Assembly (NCBI GenBank): GCA_947650285.1
Contig: CANTFL010000151.1
Coordinates: forward strand, 62,001 to 126,000
Source of the DNA: Hyaloperonospora brassicae
Lineage: Eukaryota > Oomycota > Peronosporomycetes > Peronosporales > Peronosporaceae
Direction of reading: 5' to 3'
Length of the DNA stretch: 64,000 bases
The translations under genes and the position numbers were made by a program. Positions 43,800 through 57,447 of the stretch are shown here, one piece after another. Every line of letters begins with the position of its first letter. The stretch's first letter is position 1. A model generated the notes under the pieces. The model saw nothing but the letters and a program-made list of their open reading frames with translations, made no database searches and was not told the origin of the DNA.

Positions 43800-46270
43800 C
43801 ATAAACCCATCGGCACCTTAAAACCTACGATCACCTCTTGATTGCTTATATTAGTAAGTTATAAATACTTCGAACTTCCAGACCCGGCATTTATCGTCAA
43901 CAACCAAGTAACATCTCTTCGTTTCCAAAGTTTGGCCTTTAAGCATTTACATCGATTCTCACCTCCGTGGATCCTTCGTCAAGTATTGCGAGATGCTGAT
44001 CTTCAATATTGATTGCTTATATGATGGATCTATATGGCGCTTTTCGCCCCTCTAGACTTATACGAACTTCATCTGGTAGACGGGGGAGGGCTCCATCTGC
44101 CAAATCCAAACGGATTCCTGCCGGTAATATAATATTTTTGCTTCAATTTGCCTCTTGACCGACTTTATCCCCGACCGATAATTCGACATAATACAATATA
44201 GATCCATCCAATGTGAGCTTGATCTTAATTCGTCTATTTGTCCCATACCCGCTCTCACCAATCCCCACGCATTCTTGGGTCTGACTTCGTTTTATCATAC
44301 AACTGACCTTGCTAGCTAGGGTTGTTTCGATGACTGAAGCTTCAGTGCCAGATTCACTCAACATTGTGGTCTTCTTGTAGTTAATCTTGCCCAAGACTTT
44401 TGCTTGCTTAAGAATTTCCTGGTATGTGGTACTTTAGTATCCTCGCGACTCGCCTAAAGTAAGCTCGATCACCGTACTTATTGGCGATCGGGCGTATTCA
44501 TCAACTTGTTTTATGCTTGAAACCGAGCAAAATCTACGGAAAATTCGCATGTATAGGCAAGCGGCACAACCGGATCATTAACTTCGCGATCTTCTTTCTT
44601 ATTTTCCACGTATGCATCCATGCGCTGGTAGACGCGCGCAGTTTCTTCCATGTCGCCAGCATCTTTTATTGTAACACAATCAACAACTTGGCCTGATCGC
44701 GATCATCGAACACTTAGATGAAAATATTCACATGCTCGAGTCTCACGGCCATCGTCCCTCCTCAAACAATATCTTCACGTGAATCGCTGCCACGCTCAAC
44801 CGATTGAGAAACGCTGGTGTGGTTATATCCGACCGTTTCCTTGCCTAGAAGTATCGTCGGCTCGTTGATTGCCAGATCACCTATATTGAATCATGAAACT
44901 TCATAATAGAAGCCTTCATTAACCACGGGTAAATTGACTTCGCTGGCTGTACCAGGTTCGCGCCGGTAATTGTGAGGAGATAGCCAAACACTAGGCAATT
45001 CTCTGCATCCGGAGCTCGGTCACGCAAGAATGCGGACTTGATTTATACAATTTAGCTCCTCGCCCGATCTGCGTATCTGTCTCGACCAACAACTCCTTTA
45101 GATCGCTGATCGCCGATAATCGTAGCCCATTCGTCGTAATTCCATCACTTGACATGGTCTTGGCGGAGTGCATCAGTAGTCGTCTGGTTTCCTCCTTATC
45201 AAGATCATGAGGATAATAGTTGCACGATCGACTATGATGCGACCCCTTCACCGACTCCATCTCCACATCTGGATAAATAGCTTCTGGGGCCGTTAAACAT
45301 ACCGTCTTTTGAACACCACTCTGACAAACCATCTTCCTCTGGTTTCCTTAATAATTCTTTTGGCAGCTTCTAAGTATGACTGCAGCTAACCGGCGGGTAA
45401 TTTGGGTGTATCAGTCGATCTCGCCCTCATCGGAGTCATATTATAGAGGATCAATGCAGATCTGAACGGTCCCAATGACTTTTATGGAATATATGACGAA
45501 CCGTCTAATTCCGAGTCTCAGGTTACTGACGCGTACTGCGGCAATCTGGTATGATAACTTCTCCGTGTGTCTGCGATCTGTCCGTATAGATCACTTGGTG
45601 AACATCGCATTCCAACAGTATCTATGCATTGAAAGATCCATCGGTAAATTCCGCGTCTTGAAGCAACTGTATCAGACTACGGATCGCTTTTAACTATTTT
45701 GAGAGTGAGACATGTGGTGATATTGGCACTCGTAGCAAATCAATTAGATGTGCTTTCAAGATCTTCAGCACTGATTCACAGGTCGACAGTTCTTTTATAT
45801 CCTTTCAGTGGGAGTCTTTCTTCAGCATTTCCACCTGCCAATCTTCTTGACATACCTTCATCTTGTCTTCGTCCTCCATAAACTTGATCGGTCGCCAGAA
45901 TGTTGTAATAGCGCGACTGTATGGATCTAATATAGCCTTGCAATCGTCTGGTATTGATCAAGCTGATTCTCTCTTTAATCGCTCAGTCATCACGATCTTT
46001 GTCTTTAACGGTTCTTTAACAGTTTTTATGTTTAACATTCTCGAACGAGATTACGCGATGCAAATCATACTTTTCAGCATGATCCACAGTTTTCCATAAA
46101 TGAACCTCTCGGAAAAGTCAGGTTTATCTTATCTTTTGGATCGACAAGGCGAAACTTTTCTTCAACTTTCTTTTTATCAAAGCCCCCCCTCAAATCCTCA
46201 ATACGATGAACATTAAACATCTTGCGTCTACGGCGATCTCTCGGCATCTGACGCTTCCATCCCATATTAT
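43800..46270 (-). pseudogene. Element F: gag-protease relic of a third Gypsy family
   Basis: On the minus strand at about 44394-44040 the peptide ESGTEASVIETTLASKV, then QTQECVGIGESGYGTNRRIKIKL, then PAGIRLDLADGAL and LPDEVRI, has the layout of an oomycete Gypsy aspartic protease (D/E-SG active site, ILGMDF-type segment lost in a frameshift). Upstream minus-strand frames at 45332-44991 and 46265-46074 (GFDKKKVEEKFRLVDP) are probably decayed gag. No LTRs were seen. The right end abuts a foldback copy and the left end abuts element B. Confidence 0.55.
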
Positions 46271-46351
46271 TTCATTATCTTTACATCTAACCTCAGGGAC
46301 TCACGGTAAAATCCGTGTCAACAGAAGGTTCGGGAACGCGCACCATTGTGG

Positions 46352-47137
46352 TGGAACGGAGCTCACACGATTCTTGTAATCATGACTCTCCACTGGCACC
46401 GAGACTACCAAATATCGTAGGGGGTACCTCGTTTCCATGCTTGGTTCCTTCCTCACCTTGTGTATTCATCTGTAGTGCTGGCTGCATCCTTCTCGGTGTA
46501 CCAATAAAGATGCTAAAATTGACCGTGTTCGAGACGGTGGAAATTTTTTGAGAATCTTTACACGATCAGAGGTCACTTGTAGGTACTCGGTATTAGCTAC
46601 CCAGATCTCAACGAGATCGCATTTTCCAATACGTAGATCTTGATTCTGCTTGACCGTCTGAAAACATGAGCCATCTTGCGATCTTGTTTACTCTTGCTCT
46701 CTTTCAACGCCCTATCGCAGTTATAATGATGTTTGTGAGAGTCCTGAACACACCCGGCCAATCAACACAGGTGCGAAACTTGTACAAACGAGCGTCGCAA
46801 CTTTTTTTTCCTCGGAAAGCCTTATATTTATCTCGGAAGAGAAGACGCGTGCTTTTTGAAGTATTTCGAGCTTTGTCTACTGATAGCCAACCAATCGGAA
46901 AACCTACAACATATACTATCGATTCCCAAATCACTCGTCACGCGTCGTTCAATTAACCGATCTGTCGATTGTAAATCCTAGTCTCCTTAATTTATCTTCC
47001 ACACCTGGCTCAGGCCAGAATATTATCTTGGATCGAATCGAATCTTAGATCGAAACTCCTCATCGACCGGACCTCTTCTTAGGTCGGATCGGTCTTGGAT
47101 CGGATCCTCTCTTCGATCGGAACCCCTTTTCGGATCG
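46352..47137. mobile_element. Foldback-like element H, partial copy
   Basis: Begins TGTGGTGGA and follows the left inverted repeat of H through TGACTCTCCACTGGCACC, CACCTTGTGTATTC, TCTTGCGATCTTG, CCTATCGCAGTT and GCCAACCAATCGGAAAACCTAC. It then enters GATC-rich central sequence. Element E interrupts it at 47138. Similar GATC-rich sequence resumes at 54661, so E probably inserted here. Confidence 0.6.
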
Positions 47138-47701
47138 TGTAGCGGAGCTACACAGCTCCTTCAGTCACAGGAAGCTTTAACGCTCACCAAGCAACTTTTG
47201 TTTAGAGAACTTGACTCAGAGAGTCAACAAGCTCAGAGATCGTACGGTCCCTGTTCTAAGGGACCAAACGAGTCGAGAGAATCACAGTACAGAGTGCTCA
47301 AGAGTAGCTGCCTTTACAGGAGTTGCTAACTCTTACCGATCAAGGACGCCTCGTGTGGCACGTGTATTAAGTGATCAAAATAGAAACTGAACTTTGTTTA
47401 TTTTTATCTAAAAGAACACCTCATACCAACGTACTTAATCTGGTCACTGCTATTCTAATTAATACCTCCTAAAAGATCTCGTAATTCGGTGGCTGACACA
47501 CTTCAGCCCCCAACAATTGATATGGTGTTCTATATATCATCTATAATGGTACTCCGTCCCTTGTGTACCACACATGCTATGTAAACCGTTATACCCTTCC
47601 TCACCAGACTAACCATACTACGAAACGCCAATCAAATTCTTTCATCGAAGAGGTCGGTGTGTGTACGTGATAATCGCACGGTTAGCCAAAACACGAAAAC
47701 C

Positions 47702-49001
47702 ATGCCATCGCCACCTAACGAGTCTCGGACTCTTTCCAACCTCTACATTGATGAAGGTGTGAAATGTGGCGGCGATATCAATGTCCATGTAGATAAAGGG
47801 ACAATGTCCAACCCCCTCCAATGCCTGATGTTCGACCTCTCACAGAACCAAATCCGTTCGTCAAACGTGTTGGTACCACCGCGCCAATGGCACGGCATCA
47901 TGCAACAGATCACGATGAACACATCATCACCAACCCGCTCGACGAGCAAAAAGAGTTGTTTTTCCAGCGTGAGTAGAGTGCTCTTCATCGCGCTCAGAAA
48001 AGAGGGTCGCTCGAAACGGGAGCGGTAATGTGTTCTCAACACCTGACGTGGAGGAACGTCTATGTCAAGTAGAAGGCCGTAGTCTTTCAACATGGGACAA
48101 TGTCCCAGAGGCTGCGTCACCAGAAGGAATCGCCTTCCGCCAGGTTCTGCATGAGAGGTATATCGAAACATTCTTGACCACACAAGGTCAGTACAAGACC
48201 CACCTTACGAGCCTAGATCGTGGTATTTTGGCTCGACCGATTGAGGGCGCGCTCATATTGTTGTACGCCGGTGTGTTGTCTGAAGAGGAGGACAACCAAT
48301 GCAACCGCTGCGTGTACAGCAAGCGACACCTCAGCAGCATGGCAGCTCTGAGAGCAAGTGCCGATGTGGCCGATGGTCGTTTGGAACGAAAGATCCGGTA
48401 CTAATGCGCCAAGCTCGAGGCCAGAGATCAATTGCGTAATAGAACACGCTATGCTTCGGCTACGCCGGCAGCCGCGGGTTCCGACCCTATGGTACGAGGA
48501 AACCCGTTACCTTCCACCAATATTTGTGTGAATCGTTTGTGATCGCAGAATGACCCTGGCCACGATATTTGTGAGCATCCACGGCGTATGGGCAATCCTG
48601 CCGAAGGATTATCTTATACTGCCATGATTTATCCGACTGAGGGTACCTTTGCTACTTTACCCGATACTGGTATTGGCCATGACGACAACTTCGCTTCAGG
48701 ATATTCTCCAAATGAAACTGGTCGTTCCCATTCTCATCAGGCAGCGTCGGTGGCGTTCAGTAAACAGAAAGACGAGCTCGACAATCTGCGTCAGAAAGTA
48801 ATATGTCTCCTCAGAACCTTGAATAAGATTCAGCGTGAGCTCGACGCGGTGTAATCCCGTGTTTAGGCGTCGGAGTTGGACCAAGTCCGTATGAAGGCTC
48901 AGCCTGAGTTCCTGATTTGGATTCAGAAGCCGATGGCAAGCTCAAACGTTGCGGCACAAGCTCCTCCTAGTTCAGGTGGGACGGATTCCGATATGGCATA
49001 A
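47702..49001 (+). pseudogene. Antisense ORF of element E, broken
   Basis: Colinear with D's antisense ORF from the ATG (MPSPPNESRTLSN, against MASPPNESRTLSS) to GGTDSDMA and a stop. Conserved blocks include TPDVEERL, EGRSLSTW, EEEDNQ, YSKRHLSSMAALRASADVAD and a C-terminal Leu/Glu-rich part. Frameshifts lie near 47845, 48025 and 48403. Confidence 0.65.
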
Positions 49002-52000
49002 GGAAGCTAGCGTAAACCACGGGATGTGTCCGCAGTTTGCGTGAAGGGTTTGAGCGTTTACGCAATTCCTTTCTTAGCGCCGACCATGAATGGTCCAATG
49101 AAGCGCAGCAACAACCTTAATCTAAAACCGGTGGACGCTTCGGTTGCATAAAGTATTTATCATTGAGTAAAACTTTGTCTTTGACCTCAAAACGTTCATA
49201 AAACCTCTGCCTTTAGCATCAGCTTGTTCCTTCTGCTTGTCTTGGCTATCAGCCTATGCTTCACGCACATGTCGTACGGCAGTAATATTTTGCGAGAAAC
49301 TCGCTTACCTGTTTTTAAAAAGTAGCAGGGCTGACATCAGCAAGCTGATCGGCAACTCCTCCCCCACCAAGCCCTGAACCATGGAGCGGTAGCGTGAACG
49401 AAACGCGAGGGTGTATGAGACCATTAGCGTGGAAAGGTGTGTAGCCTATGGAGGCATGCACGACATATTTAACCGCAAACTCAACGAAAGCGATCATCTA
49501 ACTCCAACGTTTTGGCGTTTCAGTGCAAAAACTGCGCAAGATGGCACCGGTAATGCGATTTATGCGCTCGGTTTGACCATCGGTCTGCGGGCGATTCGCT
49601 GTGGACATGTTTAATTGTATTTCAAGCACCTTGAAGATAGACTTCTAAAACTTCCCAGTGAAGCGAATATCTCTATCATAAATAAATGCCACAGACGATC
49701 CGTGTTGTTGAAACACTCGATTGATAAACAGTGTAGCTGTACCTTCACCATCGGTAGAGTCCGACACCGCCGCCATATGAACTATTTTGCTTAATCTGTC
49801 AACAATGACCACAATACCCGCATTGCTATACGAATCCTCTGATAAATAGGACAAGAAGTCATGCTGATGGAATCCCAAAACCCCTTGAGTACAGGCAAAC
49901 TAGCTACCGGCGCTGCCGTGTAGGCTGAAGGTTTGACCCACTGAAACACGTTGTACAGGTACGCACATACGTATTCATCCATGCGTAAAATTTCGGTCAC
50001 CAATACGCTTGGTCCAAAAAGCCATAGGTATTCTCACGACCAAGATGATCACTCAACACATTATCATGTGCCGCATAGAGTATCCGATTATTCAACTCCT
50101 CATTGTGAGGCGCAACGATATGAGGCGAATCTTCAGCATCCGTGCTATAGCACAACCGACATCAATCGATCGAATATTGATGTAGCCTCGCACGTAGTCG
50201 TGCCGACAATTTTATGTATGAGTCCTTGAACTCATCGCTTCCAAGAGCACGTAGCAGAGCTACACATTGGTTATCGTAGGCGTAAGCCGTACGGATGAGG
50301 TCAGTGATTGACGACGACAGAGTCGTCACATGGAAAGGCTCATAACCAGGCCTACGTGACAGCCCATCAGCTATATCATTCTACTTTACCGCCTCATACT
50401 TCAACTTGAATTATATTTGGCAAAGAAGGAAAACCAACGAGCCATTCTCTGAGAGAGATGTGGCGGATGGGTCGCAGTGCGCAATGACGCATGTTCGGTA
50501 CATATCACAAAAGGCTTGGGGCCAAGCAGATGACCTCTGACTTTGACTAACGCGTACTTCATTGCAAGTAGCTCTTTGTCATGAAATAGATAGTTCGTTT
50601 CAGCTCATTTCAGCTGTCGGAACTCAAACGCAATGAAGTGTTCCCGTCCTTCGATATTTGTTTGTAACCGAGAACTTCCTATGACAAAGTAAGATGCGTC
50701 ACAGACGACACTGAAAGGTCGATCAGGATCGGGCAACTCCAAGATTGGTCTATGGAAGAGACTCTCTTTAAAAGCACCATTCCACATCCTTTTTTTAAAG
50801 GAGATTGGATAACGGCCGAGCCATGTCTGCGTACTTCGCACTGTACTTGTGTAAGTAATCGGCAAGGCCAAGCCACTTACTTAAGTCCTTTTTGTTCTTC
50901 GGAACCGGTCAATGAACTATGGCTTTTAACTTAAAGGAATGCGCTCCAAGGCCTCGCGTCTCAATGAAGCACTCTATAAAAGGTAATCTCTTCTGCACCA
51001 AAAAAGATGCATTTAGATGTGTCGGCATACAACTTATTCGTGCGCATGCACTTGAGCGCTGCTCGTAAATGGTCAACATGATTATCCACATCTGACCTAC
51101 CGTTCATAGCACTACTATGAACAAAGATGTCATCAAATTATGTATGTGAATAACCTCGGTGAGGTCTGGACAGTTGCGTCACAAGACGGTTGAATGTAGC
51201 TGGGGTATTTGATAACCCCTGTGGCATAACAAGCCACTCCCAGAGCATACCGCTCGGAGTACTGACCGCTTACAGCGGAATATCGCTCTCTCGCATAAGC
51301 AGTTGGTAATAACCATCGACTTAATCGAGTGCATTGTAAATTGTATATTCCAACATATTGTTCTGAATAAAAGCCTTCCTTGGAATCGGTGTATGATCCG
51401 GAATGATGGCCGCATTAAGCTCATTGTAAGCATAAACAATGCGCCATTTTCCGTTGGGTTTTATGACACACATGTCGGTGTGGAATGGGGAGATTTGCTC
51501 TCACGAACCAAACCAGCCGCGTGCTTTTCACGAAAGAAGTCGTCAATGACGTCACACTGTTCTTTCAATAAAGGCCATTGCCGTGTTACGCAGTATTTAG
51601 TTGCAGGAACCAAGTCAATTTCATGACGTACACCTCTATCCGAAGGTAAGACAGACGGTGGGTTGTGACAAACCACGTTCTGAGACTCTTTTACCAATAG
51701 AACAAACCGGAACCATAGGATCCTTAAGGACTAAAGTTCCACTACGCGCACTAGTTGCCGCTCGTGTGTCCTCATGGACTGACCCGTACAACACTAGAAT
51801 GAGTTCTACTAAACGTCAGGTCGAATGACCACTGACTCGGATGACTCTCCCGCCTTTAGAGCGTGGCTAAATTCGCCATCAGACATCTCGTCTAGCTCAA
51901 ATATATTATCCAAGAATGGAAGAGTCTCAAGACTAATGTTGTCATCAACATGGCCAGTTGCTCCATTGAAAAGTGGGTATAGTGTATTCTTACTGGTAGC

Positions 52001-54145
52001 ACTTTGTGACATCCTGGGCGCTTGGCGCCTAACAGTTGCCACCCGAGGTCGGGATCGTCTCATTAATGAGACCTTACACCTCTTAAAGACCGGGACAATA
52101 GGTTCCCTGCGGATGGTATTTATCTCAGCACGCTCTTAAAGAGATCTAATTTCTTGAACGACATCTATTGGAGAGATACGTAACTCGAACACTTCACCCA
52201 GTGGATTTTAACATACCACTTCACTTGCCATGTGTGAGCCTAGCCCTAATATACTTCGTCTTTTTCCCAACGATGTCACTACCGACATTCTGTGAGGTGC
52301 CATCGCGGTCGCCCTCACTCGGTGACATTTTCCGTGCCACCCCACTCACATCAGAGGATCACATTCTTGACGACTCGGCCCTAGGCCAAGCATGCCTGCA
52401 GCATGCATTGACTCATTAATCACAACGAGTATCACTCAACGGGCTACAATCCTCTTCACGTACGGTAAAGGAGATCCGCTCAATATATATGTCATTGAAA
52501 TTAGAGTAACCCAACTCGGACATTCCCATGTCCACCACGTTGACATCCTCTGTCAATGGCTCGCGCCAATAGTGCTTTTGTTGCCTAGAAAAGGTGGGTT
52601 CATGACTCTCCAAAGCTTCGCTAGGAACGTTGTGCGTTGCGCCTAAGGTCTTAGACCTCCAAACTATCCATGACTCATGGCGTTCAAGCCAGGCCATAAC
52701 TAGGATTCGATCATATCTCGAATCCAAATTGAGGACAAGACAGCGTTCAATGCTGTCGAAGTCCAAAAACTTGACACCTAAGTTCAACAAACTTTAAGCA
52801 CTGTGACGAGACTACCAGTCGCTAGAAGAACAGTGATTGAGTCACCCTCATGCGCTTTAAGCGCTTCAGCGTATTGCTGACTCCCCTCAAGGAAACGACA
52901 TCGAGCATTATTAAATGATGCTTCTGAATCGACTAAAATTGACAAATGCTTCTCAAGGCCTTTCACTGCCGCCTTGGCGACTAACAAGCCAGGCTTGTAT
53001 CCTTGCTCTGTGCTGGCGGGCAAAGAGCTCAGTGGGAATAATCCCTGTTTTACACTACCTCGTAGAGAAGCGACAGACCCTAGTTCTACCCCTGTAAGGC
53101 TCCCCGCGCCTACTGAGTAACGACTCTTCCCCGTGACAGACCAGATTTCTGCTTGGGGCTCGGGTTTCGACTCACAGTAGTCTGGCGTTGCTTGCGCAAA
53201 GGACAAGTGAGACACAAGTGTTTAGTGCTTCCGCACATGTAACAGCGTCTCACTTCTTGTTGTTGCACTGCACCCTAAAGCTCAACTTCACTTTCATCCT
53301 CAGCATTTCTGAGACCCATAGGTCCAGGCTTTCAGTAAGCCGAGGTATTTGTTGAGGTTGCCTTCGCAAAGCTGGGGTTATACCCATTCCAACCAAGTCT
53401 GGCTGACTTAAATTTGTGCTCAGCATTCTGAGCAATGTTTACAGCCTCTTCAAAGTAGAGGGCTGAACCCGAAAGACCTCGGTTCTGGTCACGCCAGTGC
53501 GAAGTCCTTCCATAAAGACATTCCCATAAAATGTCTCAGGGAGAGGGTCGGACTGCGTAGCAGACATCAAATCTCTCAACTCCTAGCGATAGCTCGTTAA
53601 TCCATACTTACCCTGACGGGTAGATAGGAAGCGTGAGCGCACGCGACAAGCCTGGTTGGGCGGTGAGAAAACTCGAAACAGGTCTAACTTTAGCGATTCC
53701 CATGTGCGAAACGCCAAGTCGACCGACGTGCCGCACGTCAAAGCCCACCCTCTAGCTCTGTCGTCGAGCTTAGAGATAGCCAGCGAGACTAACTGATGCT
53801 CGATTGAGATTAGGCCAGACCTCATGGCCATCTCAATCTTACGGATCCAGAGGGTGAGGTTTTCCCCCTCCTTCCTGGAGTAATGTTTGACGTCCACCCG
53901 AAAGGTACGAGGCTTATCCTCTTCTGGTGGCATTGCCACGCAGCGTGTTGGCATAGCCGACGCGACTTGGTTTTGAACCTGCCATAGAAGGGCCATTTCA
54001 TACTACATGAAGGTCTCGACTCGTGCATTGAGCACATTGGGACCTTCCGCATCTAAAAACTCCACATATTCAGGGCCTATGGCCGAGGTCATCATTTAGA
54101 AAGGGCGACTTTTTGGGCCTCAGTGAGATGTTTTGATTGATCCAT
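48860..54145 (-). pseudogene. Gag-pol of element E, broken
   Basis: gag begins near the ATG at 54145 (MDQSKHLTEAQKVALSK, then a stop) with a preserved block at 53996-53583 (LWIRKIEMAMRSGL, FSPPNQACRVRSRF). A zinc-knuckle region lies near 53230. The protease-linker block is 52790-52416. RT to integrase fragments lie at 51697-49315 (YCVTRQWPLLKEQC, VVCDAS, VIVDRLSKIVHMAAV). The integrase keeps the PQTDGQTER region that is frameshifted in D. Confidence 0.8.
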
Positions 54146-54660
54146 ATACATAGATGATCAGTTATTACATACCAAGGCGTAGATTGACTACTGCTGCTAC
54201 AAAGTTTAGCGGAGCTACACAGCTCCTTCAGTCACATGAATCCCTAACGATCATTAAGCAACTTTTGTTCAGAGAACTCGACTCAGAGAGTCAACAAGCT
54301 CAGAGATCGTACGGTCCCTGTTCTAAGGGACCAAACGAGTCGAGAGAATCACAGTACAGAGTGCTCAAGAGTAGCTGCCTTTACAGGAGTTGCTAACTCT
54401 TACCGATCAAGGACGCCTCGTGAGGCACGTGTATTAAGTGATCAAAATGGAAATTGAACTTTGTTTATTTTTATCTAAAAGAACACCTCATACCAACGTA
54501 CTTAATCTGGTCACTGCTATTCTAATTAATACCTCCTAAAAGATCTCGTAATTCGGTGGCTGACACACTTCAGCCCCCAAAAATTGATATGGTGTTCTCA
54601 ATATCATCTATAATGGGACCCCGTCCCTTGTGTACCACACATGCTATGTAACCCGTTACA

Positions 54661-55421
54661 CCCTCACTTGTTGTGTAATCCGCCACAAATCGTATCCCGT
54701 TTTCGGATCAGATTCCATCCCAGATCGGATCCATTAGTCTTGACCCGCCCATCCATACTTCGTACATAGTCCGGGTACCAGGAGATCCCTTTTTTGTACA
54801 TTTCTCACACCATTTTACAGTCCTTTCTCCCTACAACAGCGATACATTGTTCTTCCAAAGCCATGGATATTACGTTAGACCAAAGTTTGATGCCCATGAC
54901 GATGCAACTGAAGTTGAGGGTCGAAAAGATTTGCGCCTCCTGTATCAACGGTGTCCGCGCTCTCGGAAGGGTGCGTCACGACTCAGAAAACCCGCACTTA
55001 CACATCTGAAGCTAAAGCGTGCGAAGCACCAAGGTATCAACAGAGCTACCATGCCTTTAATGCGGCAGGAAAGCGCAAATTACATACTACAGACTTTGTT
55101 GCTTCTTCCGACATATAGGCGCAGCTTCACGTATGCGGGTACGCATCGATATTTGGTCCAGCGAGACAACGACAGCAACTTACACAAGTGACACTTTTGA
55201 TACTTGAACTGGAGCTAGACGTAAAGACTGCATTGTGATCGTGCGCAGAGTACACCTCGGTCCGATTTTATGTTTAGCTCTTGCAAGTGTTTCTTAGGGA
55301 ACAAGTGAGTACGCCAATTACTCACGGAGATACAAAAGGCACCACAAGTAAGGAGAATAAAAACTGATATATACTGAAAACAACATGTATCACAAAATAA
55401 AAACGAGAGATGACTCAAATA
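54661..55421. other. Flank between element E and pogo copy 2
   Basis: Starts with GATC-rich sequence like the centre of element H, then a 114-codon frame (54847-55191, +) rich in Arg/Lys/Leu without a known motif. Probably decayed repeat; no gene can be supported. Confidence 0.4.
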
Positions 55422-57237
55422 CAATCGTTCACCATATAGCGGACCAAAACGTGTGGCATTCTTACCTCGTACCCAAATAAACCGCTCTTACATGGAGGGT
55501 CAATCTGAACCTATTCTAAGAAATGCACCCATGGTACACTGATTTGGTCGCATCTAGAACTGCTGTCTAGCGTGCTTCGTATTACAAGCCAGCTTCTTCG
55601 CCAATTTGTCACTGTCATGCTGTAGCGAAAGAAATGATGACAGAAGGATACAACAGTCTAGAGCCTCGGATGGCCCAATCGGCACCTCGTCGGCACTCGA
55701 TCGTCTCGTCGTCATCCGCACCGATGTAATCGACGACACTGAAGCTGCAAGTCAAACCTTCCATGAGCTTGGTCAGCCCGTCTGCAACAGATTCATCGAT
55801 GTGTTTGTTGTAGTCGCGTAGTTGGGTGAGATCGGCCATCTTGAGCGCCCCCACGATATCACACTTGATCCAGAAGTTGCGAATCACATGCTCGGGTACT
55901 CCTCCCAGCTTGATATAGTGAAGCGCACAGCCTACAGGATATTCAACTTTCGGCCGATTCTGGTGTAGATTGCATCCAGGAGCCATCAAACCAATTTCTT
56001 TTGATACCGCGCTTTAAATGCCCGTATAAATCCTGCCAGAGAAAAACACGTGAGAAATTGCTGGTCAAGAGATCATCCATTCAAACTTACCTGCGTCGAG
56101 CGGTTGCAAGTTTGCTGTCATATTTGGCGGCAGGAATGCCAACTTGACATTGTAGCATTCAGTGGATCCATAGTGACACGACGCGTTGTACAGCAGTAGA
56201 AGCACTCGTCTCCCGTGCATCTTGGCATCGAAATGCCGGAGCCACTCAGCAAACGTTGACCTGTTTTACCATGCAGTCTGGTTGTTGAAGCACAAAAACT
56301 TCATTTGCTTGGTGTTGGCTTTGCGAAATTCTCGTGGTTGCTTCGAACTGCCTATGACAACGGAATCCATCTTCTCGGTCCCGGTCATGTTGCACCACAT
56401 TACGACTGTGATACGGTCCTTCTCTGACTTCTTTCTGTTGCGCTTGACCGCTGCCAGGTCCTTTTTTGGAGGCAGGCGATACAGCTGTTTCGTCAAAAGT
56501 GAACACAATTCGTGGTGAATATTGTCCAATCAGCTCTCTAAGCTCCATTCGATTCACTGCGAGTTGAGCGCGATCAACTGAGTCCGCCTCGCCGTGAAGC
56601 ACATGATGCTGGATGCCGTGTCGCGTCTTAAATTTGTGCAGCCACGCATTCAAAAGCCTCAGGTCGTTCTCGCTTACCCCTTGAGCGGTTTGTATTGAGC
56701 GACCTTCTGACAGTAGTAGATCGTCTGTGAGAATTGCTTTGACGTCATTGAGACGATAGAAAGCGAAGAACGCAGCCTCAAACGATGGAAACAGCACCTT
56801 TCGATTGCGCTTGCTGCCCGTGGCAAGGAACGCGTTGACTGGTGCCTGACGAATCCGTTCTGCTGCCGTTGTGGAGATCCGAAAGCCGAGCTTCTCCTTG
56901 ACCCAGTCTTGGATTTGAAATAGTTTCATGCCTGGTGTGCGTGTGATGTGCACCTGCACCTGACGCTTTTGCTCCATCGTCAGAATCGTTCGCTTCGACG
57001 ACATGTTTACGGTGGAACGGAAGCAAATGTGCAAAGTAGCAGGCAATGCGATACTGTGGCAAGTCCAATATAGAGGGAAACTGGTGGTTGGTGCGCCTTG
57101 TTTTGATACCGTGTTTCTGAAGTCTCTAATATCGAGTCAGTACACAAAAACCAAGTGACGCAGCTTGGTGCGGGACACGAACTTTCTTGAACAGGAATTT
57201 AACCCTCTACAGAGGTTCTTATGTGGAGGGACGACTG
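55422..57237 (-). mobile_element. Pogo-like DNA transposon, copy 2
   Basis: 1,816 bp, inverted relative to copy 1 and nearly identical to it over the transposase. The 5' end reads, inwards, CAGTCGTCCCTCCACATAAG; the 3' end (CAATCGTTCACCATATAGC) and the last ~70 bp have diverged. TA flanks both ends (55420-55421, 57238-57239). Confidence 0.88.
55554..57004 (-). pseudogene. Pogo/Tigger-class transposase, copy 2, inactive
   Basis: Start MSSKRTILTMEQK at 57004. It carries the same frameshift after FDETA, the same TAA after NQTAW, the same Tyr in LLLLYNASCH and the same 58-bp intron (56033-56090) as copy 1. The tail (ADEVPIGPSEALD) ends at 55554. Confidence 0.85.
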
Positions 57238-57447
57238 TAGTCAGAAAAGGAAAGATGCGCCAACGACGTGAGAAGTATGTATGAGTCGACACGCGCCTCG
57301 TATATTTCGTTATACATCCACGTCCATCATCCATCATCTTTTCCCTTGCTTGTTGATGATCCGACAAACTTCGTGGCTTTTTCATTCGATAGCCAAATGC
57401 GAGTGGAATGAGCTGCGTCGAGCCTCCAAAGGTACTCTGACCGTGCT

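Larger units (their letters stand above)
47138..54660 (-). mobile_element. Element E: decayed D-family chromovirus
   Basis: The LTRs (47138-47593 and 54205-54660, 456 bp each) resemble D's and are close to each other. The internal sequence is colinear with D in minus orientation, but every gene is broken by many stops. No target duplication was recognised (GATCG left, CCCTC right). Confidence 0.85.

Noticed and set aside
47138..54660. A target-site duplication for element E
   Set aside because: The flanking pentamers GATCG and CCCTC do not match, so none is claimed.
54847..55191. 114-codon Arg/Lys-rich ORF as a gene
   Set aside because: Competing frames of similar quality overlap it and no motif is recognisable.
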